DNA of 64,000 nt from positions 1-64,000 of the forward strand of contig NZ_SMUS01000009.1 of the NCBI RefSeq assembly GCF_004353185.1, written 5' to 3'. The stretch is from Clostridium cuniculi. GTDB taxonomy: Bacteria; Bacillota; Clostridia; Clostridiales; Clostridiaceae. A model generated the notes under the pieces. It was given only the letters and a program-made list of their open reading frames with translations. It was not told the DNA's origin and ran no database searches. Shown here piece after piece: positions 63,628 to 64,000 of this stretch (position 1 is its first letter; each line of letters begins with the position of its first letter). A program made the translations under genes and the position numbers.

Positions 63628-64000
63628 CTCTGTGCCATCCCTTCAAAAATATTAATTTTAATATTAAAAGTTAATTATATGCATTATTATTTCAAATATA
63701 GTTTATGTAATTTAAATTTTATAATTATAAATTAACCAATATAATAATATCACATTTTACAATAAATTTTAAATTTTTAATAATATTTTTGTAATTTGTT
63801 AAAATTCTATCTAATCATTGTAAATTTTCCATATTAGTATAGTTGTTTTTTTCTTAAATTTATTATTTTATCAACAAAGAAATTCATTTTTATACATTTT
63901 CCCCTTTAAAAGAAAACATCTTTTATATTATATTGGATATAATATAAATAAGGTATTCATATATTTTGACAAATTTTATTAAATAAAAAAGAAATTTATT
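63628..64000. other. AT-rich intergenic region to the window edge
   Basis: No gene seen. An 11-bp perfect dyad, TTATATTATAT-TGG-ATATAATATAA, lies at 63923-63947. TTGACA at 63965-63970 on the plus strand may be the -35 of a gene beyond the edge. Confidence 0.45.

Overview
The window looks like chromosomal DNA of a low-GC, anaerobic, spore-former-type Firmicute, most likely Clostridium sensu stricto. The base composition is very AT-rich and Shine-Dalgarno sites are strong (AGGAGG type). Typical clostridial families are present: DUF4317, a short FeoB with a small Cys-rich partner, fused PurL/PurQ, a pyridine-nucleotide-free-looking thioredoxin reductase, rubrerythrin and HelD. The species cannot be named from the sequence. 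I saw no rRNA, tRNA, CRISPR array, intact insertion sequence or prophage.

Layout. 0.1-12 kb: housekeeping and small regulatory genes (MerR/TipAS regulator, DUF4317, MgtC, L,D-transpeptidase, NAD(P)HX repair enzyme, Crp/Fnr regulator overlapping cytidine deaminase, Nudix, YoaK, radical SAM, PPC). 12.3-18.7 kb: an accessory patch on the minus strand with an AAA ATPase, an AAA-ATPase/DUF1703 protein, gene debris and a broken SIR2-TPR gene that resembles an anti-phage effector. 18.9-29.8 kb: a complete minus-strand purine operon, purL-E-C-F-M-N-H-D, behind a consensus sigma-A promoter flanked by two CGAA-N26-TTCG (PurBox-like) pairs. 30.2-33.3 kb: a divergent cis-prenyltransferase and helD. 33.4-43.9 kb: rubrerythrin, a DMT transporter, nfeD/SPFH, nadE, a deoxynucleoside kinase, trxA plus a thioredoxin reductase behind a Fur/PerR-like operator, and an ABC exporter. 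44.1-45.3 kb: two overlapping Mrr-like membrane-anchored proteins. 45.5-64 kb: HAD, CvfB, gamma-carbonic anhydrase, PHP, Lrp, DUF378, an HprK/PEPCK-like P-loop protein, a ComEC-like MBL protein, an RNase H-like exonuclease, a Fur-boxed feoA-feoB-feoC-like operon, AI-2E transporter, argS, Ppx/GppA-HD, an M50-like protein without catalytic residues, and an LCP protein with a long Gly/Ser/Thr/Asn tail.

The most unusual signal is a pair of non-coding elements (103-377 and 33400-33795). They share two near-identical blocks of more than 50 bases and fold as nested long stems, with at least one compensatory base-pair change. They differ only in the outer arms and in an apical arm that is about 120 bases longer in the second copy. 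They match no RNA or mobile element family I can name. Other points worth a look are the frameshifted SIR2 gene with an A5G slippery site at exactly the right place, the M50 protein in which HExxH reads QGYAK, the Mrr pair with one catalytically empty partner, and a hairpin at 50236-50276 that is both a terminator-like stem and a mask over the next gene's ribosome binding site.

Gene spacing and clear bidirectional terminators show that most genes outside the pur, feo, trx, nfeD and Crp/cdd units are single or paired transcripts. Starts were moved downstream of the longest reading frame wherever a proper ribosome binding site decided it.
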